DNA of 64,000 nt from Haloactinospora alba (GCF_006717075.1 NZ_VFQC01000001.1:1221001-1285000); one strand, 5' to 3'; counted from the first letter of the stretch, positions 41,314-57,728 are shown. Numbers and translations are program-made. The notes: generated from the letters alone by a model not told the origin.

Positions 41314-42627
41314 ATGACCGAAACAGTGGTGTCGCGTGCGAACACGCGGATGGAGCAGTCTCACCCCAGCAGCTTCTGGCACACGTTCTGCGACATGAAC
41401 GCCGTGTCCCAGAAGCCCAAGTTCGTGGTCTCCCGGGCGGAGGGTGTGTGGCTGTGGGACGAGCACGGTGACCGGTACCTGGACGGTACCGCGAGCCTGT
41501 GGTACTGCCATGTCGGACACGGCCGCTCCGAGATCGCTGACGCGGTCCACCAACAGCTCACCACGCTCGACGCCTACGCCGTCTACGGTGATTTCGCCAA
41601 CACTCCCGCGTTGCGACTGAGCGAGCGGTTGGCTTCCCACGCCCCGATGGATAACCCGCGCACCATTCTGACGTGCGGCGGAGGAGAGGCCATCGAGACC
41701 GCCGCGAAGCTTGCTCGGAAATACTGGTCAGTTTCCGGGAAACCGGAAAAGACGCACGTGATTAGCCGTGCGGGGGGATATCACGGGCTGCACGGGTTCG
41801 GTACCAGTATTATCGGAATGGAGCGTTTCCGCAGCGGTTACGGGGAGATCGTCGCGGACACATCCGTGGTTCCCTACGATTCCGTTCGTGCGTTGGAAGA
41901 CGAGATTCTTCGCGTCGGTCCGGAAAGGACCGCGGCGTTCTTCGCTGAACCGGTGATCGGTTCGGGCGGGGTGTACGCTCCCCCGGAGGGGTACTTCGCC
42001 GCCGTGGCCGAGCTGTGCCGACGTTACGGTGTGCTGTTCGTGGTGGACAGCGTGATCTGCGGTTTCGGGCGGTTGGGAGACTGGTTCGGAATCGAGCGCT
42101 TCGGGGTGCGGCCGGACATGATCGTGTTCGCGAAGGGGGTTTCCAGTGGTTACCTTCCCCTCGGTGGGGTGATCACCAGCGGGGAGGTGGCGGAGCCCTT
42201 CTGGGAACGGTCCGGAAACCCCTTTATCCACGGCACGACGTACGCGGGCCACCCCTCATGCTCCGCCGCCGCTCTGGCGAACCTGGACATTCTGGAACGT
42301 GAGGACCTGTTCGGTGCTGCTGAGGAGGTCGAGTCCCAGCTTGATGCCGCGGTGCGCATGCTCGCCGAGCACCCCCTGGTGCGTGAGGTGCGCTCCGGGA
42401 CCGGCGCCATGGCGGCGGTCGAACTGACCGGTGAAGCGTTGTACGAGCGTGGTGTCACGACTGCTGACGTGTTCGCCGAAGCCCGCTCCCGCGGTGTGAT
42501 CGTGCGCGCCATCCCCCGTTCGCTGCTGGTGTCTCCTCCGCTGACCGTTACCTGGGAACACATCGATCACCTCGTGTCCACGCTTCGTGCCGCGCTGGAC
42601 GCTGTGGAGGAGCGGCACCCCCGGTGA
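41314..42627 (+). CDS. Class III PLP-dependent aminotransferase
   Basis: A 437-residue fold-type I aminotransferase: FVVSRAEGVWLWDEHGDRYLDGTASLWYCHVGHG, GGGEAIETAAKLARKYW, YHGLHGFGTS, FFAEPVIGSGGV, and FAKGVSSGYLPLGGVI with the PLP-binding Lys. The PLP-ring Asp is in VVDSVICGFGRLG; the usual next residue is Glu and here it is Ser. It resembles omega-amino acid/taurine–pyruvate or diamine–pyruvate aminotransferases; the substrate cannot be set from sequence. The MarR-type gene downstream may regulate it. Confidence 0.85.
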   Translation: MTETVVSRANTRMEQSHPSSFWHTFCDMNAVSQKPKFVVSRAEGVWLWDEHGDRYLDGTASLWYCHVGHGRSEIADAVHQQLTTLDAYAVYGDFANTPALRLSERLASHAPMDNPRTILTCGGGEAIETAAKLARKYWSVSGKPEKTHVISRAGGYHGLHGFGTSIIGMERFRSGYGEIVADTSVVPYDSVRALEDEILRVGPERTAAFFAEPVIGSGGVYAPPEGYFAAVAELCRRYGVLFVVDSVICGFGRLGDWFGIERFGVRPDMIVFAKGVSSGYLPLGGVITSGEVAEPFWERSGNPFIHGTTYAGHPSCSAAALANLDILEREDLFGAAEEVESQLDAAVRMLAEHPLVREVRSGTGAMAAVELTGEALYERGVTTADVFAEARSRGVIVRAIPRSLLVSPPLTVTWEHIDHLVSTLRAALDAVEERHPR

Positions 42628-42724
42628 ACGGAGGTGAGGGGTCCAACGTTCCGCCCCATTTCATTAACTGAGAAGATATTTCCTGGTACTCTCGAAGTGG
42701 TACTGGGAGCGAGGTAGAGGGACG

Positions 42725-43192
42725 ATGGGCGCGGAAGTGGATGACGTCGGGGATGAGGAGCTCATTACGGCCTGGGGGCTGTTGCACGAGGCGCTCCGGG
42801 CCGTCGACCCCAAGCTGTTGCGTGGTGTCGACCCCGGCGGGGGAGACATGTCTATACCGTGGTTCGAGGTGCTGATCCGGTTGCAGCGCTCACCGGGCCA
42901 CCGGCTGCCGATGAACCAGCTCGCCCGACACGCCAGCCTGAGCAGCGGCGGTTTCACCAAGCTGGCCGACCGGCTGGAGCGCAAGGGTTATGTGAAACGG
43001 GAGGCGTGTCCCGACGACCGGCGCGTGGTCTACGCGCAGCTCACCCCCGCCGGCCTGGAAGTAGCGGAGTACGCTCGCGCCAAGCACGTCCAGCTCCTGC
43101 GCGAACACGTGCTCGGCGTCCTGGGGAGCGCGGAGGTGCGCCAGTTCGCCGAACTGGCGCGTACCCTGCGCGACCGTTCCGCACCGGAGTAG
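42725..43192 (+). CDS. MarR-family transcriptional regulator
   Basis: A 155-residue winged-helix regulator: helical N-terminus, MNQLARHASLSSGGFTKLADRLERKGYVKREACPDDRRVVYAQLTPAG containing the recognition helix and the DDRR wing. Ligand unknown. The upstream gap has the direct repeat TGGTACT (42684–42690 and 42698–42704), 14 bases apart, which might be an operator. GAGGTAGAGG precedes the ATG. Confidence 0.9.
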   Translation: MGAEVDDVGDEELITAWGLLHEALRAVDPKLLRGVDPGGGDMSIPWFEVLIRLQRSPGHRLPMNQLARHASLSSGGFTKLADRLERKGYVKREACPDDRRVVYAQLTPAGLEVAEYARAKHVQLLREHVLGVLGSAEVRQFAELARTLRDRSAPE

Positions 43193-43316
43193 GTGCCGGT
43201 CCCGGGCGGGTGCGACACGGAACCCGCGAACGCTGGGCAGCGTGACCGCGTCCCGGGCCTTTCACGGGTGTCCGCGCCGTTCCACCCATGGCGGTGGGAC
43301 GTCATGCACGAGGGCT

Positions 43317-43354
43317 TTGCATAATATTGCATTTGAAGGCATTATGATTCATAG
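43317..43354. promoter_or_regulatory. Tandem ARG boxes upstream of argC
   Basis: TTGCATAATATTGCAT (43317–43332) is a near-palindromic match to actinobacterial ARG boxes (TTGCATAA…TGCA type). A weaker second box GGCATTATGATTCATAG follows (43338–43354). Two adjacent boxes are the usual ArgR target. They lie 31 bases before argC and overlap possible -10 sequences, so ArgR bound with arginine would block transcription of the whole arg cluster. Confidence 0.8.
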
Positions 43355-44416
<1,062 letters not shown>

Positions 44417-44420
44417 GTGC

Positions 44421-44463
44421 TGTCTGGTGGGTGCCGCCTGTCGCGAACGGCGCTCACCAGACA
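44421..44463 (+). terminator. Hairpin between argC and argJ
   Basis: TGTCTGGTGGGTGCCG (44421–44436) pairs with CGGCGCTCACCAGACA (44448–44463) over 16 bases with two G·U pairs and an 11-base loop. It lies inside the operon, so it may be a partial terminator or processing site that sets argC apart from argJBDFR. Confidence 0.6.
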
Positions 44464-44502
44464 CCACCTGACCACCGCTCCATGTGAGGAAAGGCCCTAC
44501 AG

Positions 44503-45654
44503 TTGAGTGTCACCGCTCCCCGCGGATTCAGAGCCGCGGGCGTCAACGCTGGTCTGAAACCCAGTGGCGCTCGGGATGTTGCCGTCGTCATCAACGACGG
44601 ACCCGCGCGCTCGGCGGCGGCTGTCTTCACCCGCAACCGGGTGAAGGCGGCACCCGTCCTGTGGTCCCAGCAGGTCGCCGAGGGGGGGCGGGCCCGCGCC
44701 GTCATCCTCAACGCGGGAAGCGCCAACGCGTGCACGGGTCCGTCCGGGTTCGCCGACACCCACACCACGGCCGAGCATGTCGGGGCGGCACTGTCCGACT
44801 CCCCGGGGGAGGTGCTGGTCTGCTCCACCGGCCTGATCGGGGAACGGATCGACATGCCCGCCCTGCTCTCCGGAGCGGACGCCGCGATCGCGGCCGCGGG
44901 ACGTGACGGGGGGTTGGACGCCGCTGACGCCATCCGTACCACGGACACCGTCGCCAAGATCTCGTTCCGCCGGGGCGAGGACTACACCGTGGGCGGAATG
45001 GCCAAAGGGGCCGGCATGCTCGCTCCGGCACTGGCGACGATGCTCTCGGTGATCACCACGGACGCCGACCTCACCCCCGAGCAGTGCGACCGCCTGTTGC
45101 GCCGGGCGGTTGGGCGCACCTTCGACCGGGTCGACTCGGACGGGTGCTTGTCCACCAACGACACCGTGGCGCTCCTGGCGAGCGGAGCCTCCGGGGCCGT
45201 TGCCGACGAGGCCGAGTTCGAGCGGCTACTGACCGGGGTTTGCGACGATCTCGCGCGTCAGCTCGTCGCGGATGCCGAGGGAGCGTCGAAGACCATAGCG
45301 GTGGAGGCGATCGGGGCCGCCGACGAGGACGACGCTCTGGCGGCGGCCCGGGCGGTAGCCCGCAGCAACCTGTTCAAGTGCGCCATGCACGGTGAGGACC
45401 CCAACTGGGGGAGGGTGCTGGCTGCCGTGGGTACGACGGACGCCGCTTTCGAGCCGGACGGTGTCAACGTCGCCATCAACGGTGTGTGGGTCTGCCGACG
45501 GGGATCCGTGGGTGACGACCGTTCCAAGGTGGATCTCCGGCCTCGGGACGTCACCGTGACCGTTGACCTCAGCGCTGGAAACGCTGCCGCCACGGTGCGG
45601 ACGACCGACCTTACCGCCGACTACGTCCACGAGAACTCCGCCTACAGTACGTGA
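44503..45654 (+). CDS. argJ: Bifunctional ornithine acetyltransferase/N-acetylglutamate synthase
   Basis: ArgJ recycles the acetyl group from acetylornithine to glutamate. The 383-residue precursor splits itself at a conserved Ala-Thr bond, here in [12 protein letters not shown] (around residue 178), giving two subunits. Other family marks are [47 protein letters not shown] and [18 protein letters not shown]. The start is TTG, with GAGGAAAGG upstream. Confidence 0.96.
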   Translation: MSVTAPRGFRAAGVNAGLKPSGARDVAVVINDGPARSAAAVFTRNRVKAAPVLWSQQVAEGGRARAVILNAGSANACTGPSGFADTHTTAEHVGAALSDSPGEVLVCSTGLIGERIDMPALLSGADAAIAAAGRDGGLDAADAIRTTDTVAKISFRRGEDYTVGGMAKGAGMLAPALATMLSVITTDADLTPEQCDRLLRRAVGRTFDRVDSDGCLSTNDTVALLASGASGAVADEAEFERLLTGVCDDLARQLVADAEGASKTIAVEAIGAADEDDALAAARAVARSNLFKCAMHGEDPNWGRVLAAVGTTDAAFEPDGVNVAINGVWVCRRGSVGDDRSKVDLRPRDVTVTVDLSAGNAAATVRTTDLTADYVHENSAYST

Positions 45655-45736
45655 CCGGAAGCGGAAGGGCACCCATGATCCACCGACCCCAGAACCACGT
45701 GTGCCAGAAAGGCGGGGCGAGCGCCCCGGATCGGCT

Positions 45737-46653
45737 ATGAACACCCGCGGCCAGGCGATCGACAAGGCCAGCACGCTGATTGAGGCTCTCCCGTGGCTGA
45801 GCCGGTTCCACGGTAGGACAGTGGTGATCAAGTTCGGCGGGAACGCGATGACCGACCCCGAGCTGTGCGCCCGCTTCGCCGAGAACATTGTTTTCCTGCT
45901 CTACGCGGGAATCCGGCCGGTGGTAGTACACGGGGGCGGCCCCCAGATCCAGGAGCACCTGGACCGCCTGGGGATACAGAGCAGCTTCGCCGCCGGCCTC
46001 CGCGTTACCACCCCCGAGGTCATGGACGTGGTCCGCCTGGTGCTGGCGGGACGCGTGAACCCGGAGATCGTCGGTCTGATCAATGCGCACGGACCGTTCG
46101 CCGTCGGCCTCTCGGGGGAGGACGCCCAACTGTTCACGGCCCGTCGCAAACCAGCGGTGGTGGACGGTTCCCCCGTCGATATCGGGCTTGTCGGCGAGGT
46201 GGAGGACGTGAACCCGAGCGTGGTGCGGACACTGCTGGATGACGGCCGTGTTCCGGTGGTCTCCAGTCTGGCCCGTTCCCACGACGGTGTGTACAACGTC
46301 AACGCCGACACCGCGGCAGCCGCCCTCGCGTCGGGACTGGACGCGGCCAAGCTCATCATGCTCACCGACGTGGAGGGACTCTACGCCGACTACCCGGCGT
46401 GCACGGAACTGATCAGCAGACTCACCGCCGATGAGCTGGAGGGGATGCTTCCCCACCTGTCCTCCGGCATGGCGCCGAAGATGGAAGCGTGCCTCCGCGC
46501 CGTCCACGGCGGGGTGCCGCAGGCACACGTCCTTGACGGGCGCACGCCGGACGCGATGCTGCTGGAAGTGTTCACCAACGAGGGGGTCGGGACGATGGTC
46601 GTCGCCGGGACGGACGGCGCCACCACCCCCGCGGGAGACGAGGGGAGAGACGG

Positions 46654-46657
<4 letters not shown>
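45737..46657 (+). CDS. argB: Acetylglutamate kinase
   Basis: A 306-residue amino-acid kinase: [21 protein letters not shown] (about residue 69), [28 protein letters not shown] and [10 protein letters not shown]. It phosphorylates N-acetylglutamate and is usually arginine-inhibited; the N-terminal helix typical of the inhibitable form ([15 protein letters not shown]) is present. The start ATG 45737 has a poor ribosome site. It overlaps argD by four bases. Confidence 0.96.
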
Positions 46658-49380
<2,723 letters not shown>

Positions 49381-49440
49381 CTCCCGCCACAGAGCGCAAG
49401 AACCCGCACAAAAAACAACGAGACAAGGAGGGGAACGACT

Positions 49441-52164
<2,724 letters not shown>

Positions 52165-52195
52165 CGCCACGGGAGGGACCTCCACCGCGTCGCCC

Positions 52196-52228
52196 GCTCC
52201 GTTCCCCGGTGTGTACGGGGAGCGGAGC
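52196..52228 (+). terminator. Terminator hairpin after argH
   Basis: GCTCCGTTCCCCG (52196–52208) pairs with CGGGGAGCGGAGC (52216–52228), 13 bases with one G·U pair and a 7-base loop, 32 bases after argH. Confidence 0.75.
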
Positions 52229-52303
52229 GTTACTCTGTCCGGACGGGGGAGGGCGGGCGAACGGATTACACCAAACACGCCCCAGAGCCGTATCTGATGC
52301 TGT

Positions 52304-52364
52304 AGCGTTTCTTATCTGTAGGCACCTTGAGTTTTTTATTGTGTGCGTACCGTAAAGAAACGCT
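52304..52364. promoter_or_regulatory. Inverted repeat around a candidate conservon promoter
   Basis: AGCGTTTCTT (52304–52313) and AAGAAACGCT (52355–52364) are exact reverse complements 41 bases apart. TTGAGT and an AT-rich tract lie between them. A dimeric regulator could bind the two sites; this is inference. Confidence 0.45.
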
Positions 52365-52491
52365 GGTGCGGTCGTGGGGGAAGAGCGCCACGCGCTTTGG
52401 TACTGGCGAGCGGTGAGCTCTCTCCGCTGCGCGGCTGGAACCGCTGATGGGGACCGCGGTTCCGGTATCCAACGTCCGCGAGAGGATTCGA

Positions 52492-55107
52492 ATGGGCCAG
52501 CCCAATGCCGTGGGCAGCATCAAAACGCAACTGAACAGAATTGTTCTGATTCCCAGCGTGACGTTTCTGGTGTTGTTCGCGTTGCTGAGTACGGCGACAC
52601 TCATCCAGGCTGCCGCGCTGCGCACCGCTACCGGAGACAGCCGGGCTGCGCTTGAGCTTTACCATGTGGTGGCTCAGGTGCAGAAGGAACGCCGACTCGC
52701 GGTCGAGCACGTCAGCTCCCCCTCGGAGGCTTCGCTCCAGGCCCTGCGGGAACAGGGTGAGGCTACCGACGGGGCGGTGCGTGAGTTCACGGACCACCGG
52801 GCGAGGTTCCAAGACGGTGACGACAGCGTCAGTACCGTTGCGCACGAGTTCGCCGATGAGGTGGAGCGACGCGAGGCTCTCCGCAGCGACGCCATGTCGG
52901 AAGAACCCGGCGTCGAGGAAACGATGTCCGGCTACTCCGGAATCGTTGACCGCGGGATCCGGCTCTACGACGCGATAGGGGACCGGTTCGACTACGGTCG
53001 GGCCGTGGCTGCCAGTGCCGGGGCCGTGGAGACCATGCGGGCGCAGGACCTCTTTTCCCGGGCGGCGGCGCTGCTGGGCGGAAGGGTGGCGGCGGACGAG
53101 TTCAGCGTGCGCGACCAGGTGCGTTTCTCCTCCCGGATGAGTGGTTTCCGGGACCGCCTGCGCGAGACCGGTCCAGCGTTGGAGGGACCCCCGGCGGAGG
53201 TCTACGCGGAGTTGACCGAGGGCGACTCCTGGAACGAGGTCAACGCCGTGGCGGACCGGATCATCGAACGGTCCCCGGAAACCGCCCCCGGCGGGGGAGA
53301 GGCCTCCGAGCGGGACGGAGCCGCGCTGCCCGCTGGCGCGGACGACTGGAACCCGGACGCTGCCGAGGTGCACACCGGACTGACCACCCTCGTCAACGCG
53401 CAGGCGCGGAGCGTCGTCTCCGCGGTGGAGACGGCGAGCACGTGGATGTTCACTCTGGCCCTCGGCGGAGGGATCATGGCGTTGTTCGCCGGAACCATGG
53501 CCCACGGAGTCGCGTCGAAGTCCGCTTCCCGTCTGACCAACAAGCTGGTCCAGCTACGTGCCGACACACTCCGGTTGGCACGTGAGGAGCTGCCCAGGAT
53601 CGTGGGACGGCTGGAGCGAGGGGAGCCGGTCGATCTGGACACCGAGATGCGGCAGCTCGACCACGGCGTCGATGAGGTGGGGCAGGTGGCCGACGCTTTC
53701 AACGTCGCCCAGCGCACGGCCGTCAGCGCGGCAGTGAAGCAGTCGGAGCTGCGTGCAGGTGTGAACCGCGTCTTTCTCAGCATCGCGCACCGCAACCAGT
53801 CACTCGTGCAGCGTCAGCTCCACGTGCTGGACCGTGTCGAGCGTGAGGAAGAGGACCCCGACCTGCTGGAGGACCTTTTCCACCTGGACCATCTGGCCAC
53901 ACGCGGTCGGCGTAACGCGGAGAACCTGATCATCCTCGGCGGAGAGCAACCCGGGCGACGGTGGCGAACACCGATACCGCTGGTGGACGTGCTACGCGGA
54001 GCGATATCCGAGACCGAGGAGTACGCGCGTGTGAAGCTGCGGGCCGTGCCCGAACTCGCGTTGTCCGGAAAGGTCGTGGCCGACGTCATCCATCTGGTGG
54101 CCGAGCTCGTGGAGAACGCGACCGCTTTCTCCCCTCCCCACACACAGGTCTACATCAGCAGCGAGACCGTGCCCAAGGGACTCGTCGTGGAGATCGAGGA
54201 CCGCGGTCTGGGGATGGGGCAGGAGGCTCTGGACCAGGCCAACCAGACGTTGAGCCAGGCGCCGGAGTTCGACGTCATGGCGCTTACGCCGGATTCCCGC
54301 CTCGGGCTCTTCGTCGTCGCGCGTTTGGCGGAGAAACACGGTATCCACGTCCAGCTCCGCCCCTCACCGTATGGCGGGACCCGCGCCGTCGTCCTCGTCC
54401 CCAGCGCGCTCGTCTCCTCCACCCAGCCTGCCATGTCCGGCGTGAACAGGACCGAACCCGGGGTGAGCTCCGAGACTCGGGACTGTGGAGACCGGATCGC
54501 GGCGCAGACCCGCCATCAGGGAGAGGCCGAGGACCGGTCCCGACCGGAGCCGAGCGCGGAGGGGAACGTCCGGCAGGTGGCACTGGAGCCGCGCCAGCAC
54601 CCGGACGCCGGGTCCCCCTCCGAGCGGGCTCCGGAGGGTACGGGAGTGTCCTCCCTGCGGAATACCGACACGGAAGAACGCTCTGCGGCACCGGGAGAGG
54701 GTTCCGCCAGTGCACCGGTCGAGCCCGTTGGGGGAGGGCGGCGTCCGGAACTGCCCCGTCGGCGCAGACAGGCCAACATAGCTTCCCAACTGCGTCAGGA
54801 AACGGATGCGGAGTGTGAGTCCGGAGCGAGCACGGAGGGGCCCGCGGAGAGGAAGAACCGCTCCCCGGACGAGAGCCGCCGGATGATGTACGCCTTCCAG
54901 ACCGGAACCCGACGCGGTCGCGAAGCGGAACTGGCGGAGGAGGACCGGGGGGTGCTCACGGCGCCGGACGAGAGCACGGAACCAGGGGCCGGCGACGGGA
55001 CGTATGAGCCAGTTTTCGAACCAGCTGCGCCATCGGCACGGGATGGGGGGACACACGGCGGTCAGGCCGGTGTCGTGCCCGGCGAGCATATGGGAGAGAG
55101 CGAGTAA
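52492..55107 (+). CDS. Nitrate/nitrite-sensor-type histidine kinase of a conservon (CvnA-like)
   Basis: An 871-residue membrane kinase. TM1 (about 16–38) and TM2 (about 317–340) flank an extracellular helical sensor region of the NIT type (VQKERRLAVEHV). A HAMP-like segment, a dimerisation region (AHRNQSLVQRQL … LFHLDHLATRGRRNAENLIIL) and an ATPase domain (LVAELVENATAFSP, DRGLGM, SRLGLFVVARLAEKHG) follow. The last 220 residues are a disordered charged tail. It is the first of four genes forming a conservon, an actinobacterial G-protein-like signalling set. ATG 52492 has GAGAGGA upstream; ATG 52447 is an alternative. Confidence 0.88.
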   Translation: MGQPNAVGSIKTQLNRIVLIPSVTFLVLFALLSTATLIQAAALRTATGDSRAALELYHVVAQVQKERRLAVEHVSSPSEASLQALREQGEATDGAVREFTDHRARFQDGDDSVSTVAHEFADEVERREALRSDAMSEEPGVEETMSGYSGIVDRGIRLYDAIGDRFDYGRAVAASAGAVETMRAQDLFSRAAALLGGRVAADEFSVRDQVRFSSRMSGFRDRLRETGPALEGPPAEVYAELTEGDSWNEVNAVADRIIERSPETAPGGGEASERDGAALPAGADDWNPDAAEVHTGLTTLVNAQARSVVSAVETASTWMFTLALGGGIMALFAGTMAHGVASKSASRLTNKLVQLRADTLRLAREELPRIVGRLERGEPVDLDTEMRQLDHGVDEVGQVADAFNVAQRTAVSAAVKQSELRAGVNRVFLSIAHRNQSLVQRQLHVLDRVEREEEDPDLLEDLFHLDHLATRGRRNAENLIILGGEQPGRRWRTPIPLVDVLRGAISETEEYARVKLRAVPELALSGKVVADVIHLVAELVENATAFSPPHTQVYISSETVPKGLVVEIEDRGLGMGQEALDQANQTLSQAPEFDVMALTPDSRLGLFVVARLAEKHGIHVQLRPSPYGGTRAVVLVPSALVSSTQPAMSGVNRTEPGVSSETRDCGDRIAAQTRHQGEAEDRSRPEPSAEGNVRQVALEPRQHPDAGSPSERAPEGTGVSSLRNTDTEERSAAPGEGSASAPVEPVGGGRRPELPRRRRQANIASQLRQETDAECESGASTEGPAERKNRSPDESRRMMYAFQTGTRRGREAELAEEDRGVLTAPDESTEPGAGDGTYEPVFEPAAPSARDGGTHGGQAGVVPGEHMGESE

Positions 55108-55109
55108 TC

Positions 55110-55538
55110 GTGCAGAAGAGTAACGTTACGGGTGACCTGAACTGGCTACTCGACGATCTGGTGGACCGGGTCGTCGACACCGAGCACGCTGTTGTGCTGT
55201 CCGCGGACGGCTTGTTGCTGGGGAGATCCAGAAAGCTGTCCGCGGAAGACGCCGAGCACCTGTCGGCTGTGGCCTCGGCGTTCCAGAGCCTGGCTCGTGG
55301 GACCGGCAAGCAGTTCGACGGGGGAGCGGTGCGACAGACGGTGGTTGAGATGGAGTACGCTTACCTCTTCGTCACCGCGGCCGGCGAAGGCGCGTGTCTG
55401 GCTGTTCTCACGACGGACAACGCCGATGTGGGGCTCGTCGCCTACGAAATGAACATGCGGGTCAAACGGGTGGGAGAGTTCCTGTCCTCCGCGCCGCGCA
55501 CACCCGCAACCGCCACGGCGGGCGGAGCCGGCAGATGA
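55110..55538 (+). CDS. Roadblock/LC7-domain protein (CvnB-like)
   Basis: A 142-residue roadblock/LC7 protein: LNWLLDDLVDRVVDTEHAVVLSADGLLLGRS, then LSAVASAFQSLARGT and a beta-rich C-terminal half ending YEMNMRVKRVGEFLSS. In conservons it links the sensor kinase and the GTPase, much like MglB acts on MglA. The GTG start lies two bases after the kinase stop and the gene overlaps the next by four bases. Confidence 0.92.
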   Translation: MQKSNVTGDLNWLLDDLVDRVVDTEHAVVLSADGLLLGRSRKLSAEDAEHLSAVASAFQSLARGTGKQFDGGAVRQTVVEMEYAYLFVTAAGEGACLAVLTTDNADVGLVAYEMNMRVKRVGEFLSSAPRTPATATAGGAGR

Positions 55539-56035
55539 GGGAGGCCGAAGGCGGTCGGCGGAACGGGCTTTCCCCGGTGCAGTCGCGTCGCGCGTGGGAA
55601 GGCGGGGAAGCCGCGCCCCCGCGCGTGGAAACGCTGTACGAGGCTGGTGGGACCGTCGCCGACACGGAAAACGCGGACGGCCTCTCGTCCCCCGCCGCGA
55701 CCGGGCCCTTGGTGCGGCCGTACACCATGACCGGAGGCCGTACCCGACCGGTTGACACCGGACTGGACATGATCAGCGTCATCGTTGCTTTGTCGTCCCG
55801 CGCAGAGCCTACGGAGCTGGAGCCCGAACACGCAGCGATCGTGCGCCTGTGCCAACATCCTCTCTCCGTCGCGGAAGTCGCGGCGCAACTCGACATTCCG
55901 ATCACTGTGGTCAAGGTGCTCATCGGGGACCTCATCGCCAAAGGTGAGGTACGCGCCCGAGCGCCCATCCCCACAGCGGAACTTCCGGAAATGAACGTAC
56001 TCCAGGCGGTACTTGATGGCATCCGTAAGCTCTGA
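55535..56035 (+). CDS. DUF742 protein (CvnC-like)
   Basis: A 166-residue protein. An extra N-terminal 58 residues precede the DUF742 core, which opens LVRPYTMTGGRTRP and continues with a winged-helix-like HAAIVRLCQHPLSVAEVAAQLDIPITVVKVLIGDLIAKGEV. The start ATG overlaps the roadblock stop by four bases. It is the third conservon gene. Confidence 0.9.
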   Translation: MREAEGGRRNGLSPVQSRRAWEGGEAAPPRVETLYEAGGTVADTENADGLSSPAATGPLVRPYTMTGGRTRPVDTGLDMISVIVALSSRAEPTELEPEHAAIVRLCQHPLSVAEVAAQLDIPITVVKVLIGDLIAKGEVRARAPIPTAELPEMNVLQAVLDGIRKL

Positions 56036-56624
56036 CAGCGCCGGTTCCGGGACCACCTCGGACGTGGTGATCCCGGCAGCGGTGAAAATCCTCGTAGCGG
56101 GCGGCTTCGGCGCAGGAAAGACGACACTGGTGGGCTCGGTCAGCGAGATCGCTCCGCTCAACACGGAGGAGGTGATGACTGAGGCCAGTATGGGGGTGGA
56201 TGACCTCGGTGGTGTCGAGGACAAGTCGACGACGACGGTGGCACTGGACTTCGGTCGTATCACCGTCGACGAGTGGGTGGTGCTCTACCTGTTCGGGACA
56301 CCGGGGCAGGGCAGGTTCTGGTTCATGTGGGACGAACTGGCCGAAGGTGCCCTGGGAGCGGTGGTACTGGCCGATACGCGGCGGTTGGAGACGTGCTTCC
56401 CCGCGGTGGACTTCTTCGAGGGGAGGGACATTCCGTTCGCCGTCGCGGTGAACCGTTTCGAAGGAGCGACCCGCTACACGGAGCAGGAGGTGCGCGAGGC
56501 GATGGACCTCGATGACGGGGTTCCGGTTGTGGCGTCCGACGCTCGGGACCGGGAGTCGAGCAAGGAGGTCCTGATAGCGCTGGTCCAGCACGTCATGCAG
56601 CGTGGTCGAGTACTGTCAACGTAG
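56016..56624 (+). CDS. Conservon GTP-binding protein (CvnD-like)
   Basis: A 202-residue small GTPase-like protein: P-loop AGGFGAGKTTLVGS, switch-region DKSTTTVALDFGRI, switch II LYLFGTPGQGRFWFMWDEL and NRFE in place of the usual NKxD. It overlaps the DUF742 gene by 20 bases and ends the conservon. TTG 56013 immediately upstream is an alternative start. Confidence 0.92.
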   Translation: MASVSSDSAGSGTTSDVVIPAAVKILVAGGFGAGKTTLVGSVSEIAPLNTEEVMTEASMGVDDLGGVEDKSTTTVALDFGRITVDEWVVLYLFGTPGQGRFWFMWDELAEGALGAVVLADTRRLETCFPAVDFFEGRDIPFAVAVNRFEGATRYTEQEVREAMDLDDGVPVVASDARDRESSKEVLIALVQHVMQRGRVLST

Positions 56625-56734
56625 GCGTCCACCGACAGCCCAGATCCCGGAAACGGCTCTCGTCAATACGTGTTTCCCGATCGGAACCTGTTCGAGAGCA
56701 AGATCATTACTCCCGAGTCGTTAGCATTTCTCAC

Positions 56735-57655
56735 GTGAATCCTGACAGTATGCAAAATTCGGATAGACTGCCTCCGCGTGACCTTCCGCGACGCCGCTCG
56801 GGACGGCACCGTAACCCACTCTCGTTCGACAGCTGGGTGGGAACGCCCACTTTCATACTCGCGGTTCCCGCCACGGAGACCGGGGATACCGACCAGACAG
56901 GTCCCCAGCTCGTCGATCTCGTGCGGTCGTACCGTCCGGAAGTCACTGTTCGGTCCGGTCATGTCGGAGAAGGCGAACACAGCCTCAACGAGGCGCTCAC
57001 CGACCTACAGCCGGTTGAGGACCACCCCCTCCGCGGAATCGTGGTGCCCCTGACCACGTCCCCCCACCCGGCCACGGACGAGGCCATAGCGGCCGCGGTG
57101 GAGAGTTCGGGCGCTGACGTGCGTGTCACCGAAGCTCTCGGTCCGCACCCGATGCTTGCCGAGACTCTGCACCTGCGGCTGGCCGAGGCCGGTTTCGTGC
57201 GTGCGGACCGTATGCGGTTGATCAACGTTGTCGCTCCCAGCACCGGGATGACCGACGGAGTGATAGTGGGAGCGGTCGGCGGGGAGGACGCGTTCAACGC
57301 CGCCGGGGTGACGGCTGTACTACTCGCCGCGAGGCTGGGAATCACTGTGCTGCCCGCGAGCCTGGACGACGGCGAGAACCTGCGGGGAGTTCTCGACCAG
57401 CTCGAACAGGCGGGCTGTAGCCAACCCGTCATCGCTCCCAGCGCCGTGGGGCCCGAATTCTCCGGTGAGGAGGCCCAGGCCCTGGCGGAACACCACGGAG
57501 TGCGGGCCAGCGCGCCCCTGGGTCCTGACAGCACTCTCGCCAAGATCGCGGCGCTACGTTACGCGGAGGTGCTGAACTCGCTGGGGATAGAGGAGCCTCC
57601 AACGACGGAGGAACTCCCCGCGCCTGTCGGCTCGCGTCATCGGCCGGAGAACTGA
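56735..57655 (+). CDS. CbiX/sirohydrochlorin-chelatase-like protein
   Basis: A 306-residue protein with two CbiX-like halves. The first has LRGIVVPLTTSPHPATDEAIAAAVE and ALGPHPMLAETLHLRLAEAGF, which follow the CbiX pattern; the second has VTAVLLAARLGITVLPASLDDGENLRGVLDQLEQAG. The active-site His pair expected in a true chelatase is not clear, so the function is open. The start is uncertain: GTG 56735 sits in sequence that also looks like a promoter (TAGACT at 56764–56769), so a later start is possible. Confidence 0.55.
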   Translation: MNPDSMQNSDRLPPRDLPRRRSGRHRNPLSFDSWVGTPTFILAVPATETGDTDQTGPQLVDLVRSYRPEVTVRSGHVGEGEHSLNEALTDLQPVEDHPLRGIVVPLTTSPHPATDEAIAAAVESSGADVRVTEALGPHPMLAETLHLRLAEAGFVRADRMRLINVVAPSTGMTDGVIVGAVGGEDAFNAAGVTAVLLAARLGITVLPASLDDGENLRGVLDQLEQAGCSQPVIAPSAVGPEFSGEEAQALAEHHGVRASAPLGPDSTLAKIAALRYAEVLNSLGIEEPPTTEELPAPVGSRHRPEN

Positions 57656-57665
57656 GTGTCGGTCC

Positions 57666-57689
57666 GCCTCCGGTCGCGTTACCGGAGGC
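57666..57689 (+). terminator. Terminator hairpin after the CbiX-like gene
   Basis: GCCTCCGGT (57666–57674) and ACCGGAGGC (57681–57689) form a perfect nine-base stem with loop CGCGTT, ten bases after the stop. Confidence 0.75.
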
Positions 57690-57711
57690 GAGGAACATTT
57701 GTACCTATGAA

Positions 57712-57728
57712 AACTACTTTTAGTAGTT
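57712..57728. promoter_or_regulatory. Small inverted repeat before the second sensor kinase
   Basis: AACTACT and AGTAGTT flank TTT (57712–57728) in an AT-rich stretch 77 bases before the kinase start. It is a possible operator. Confidence 0.4.
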
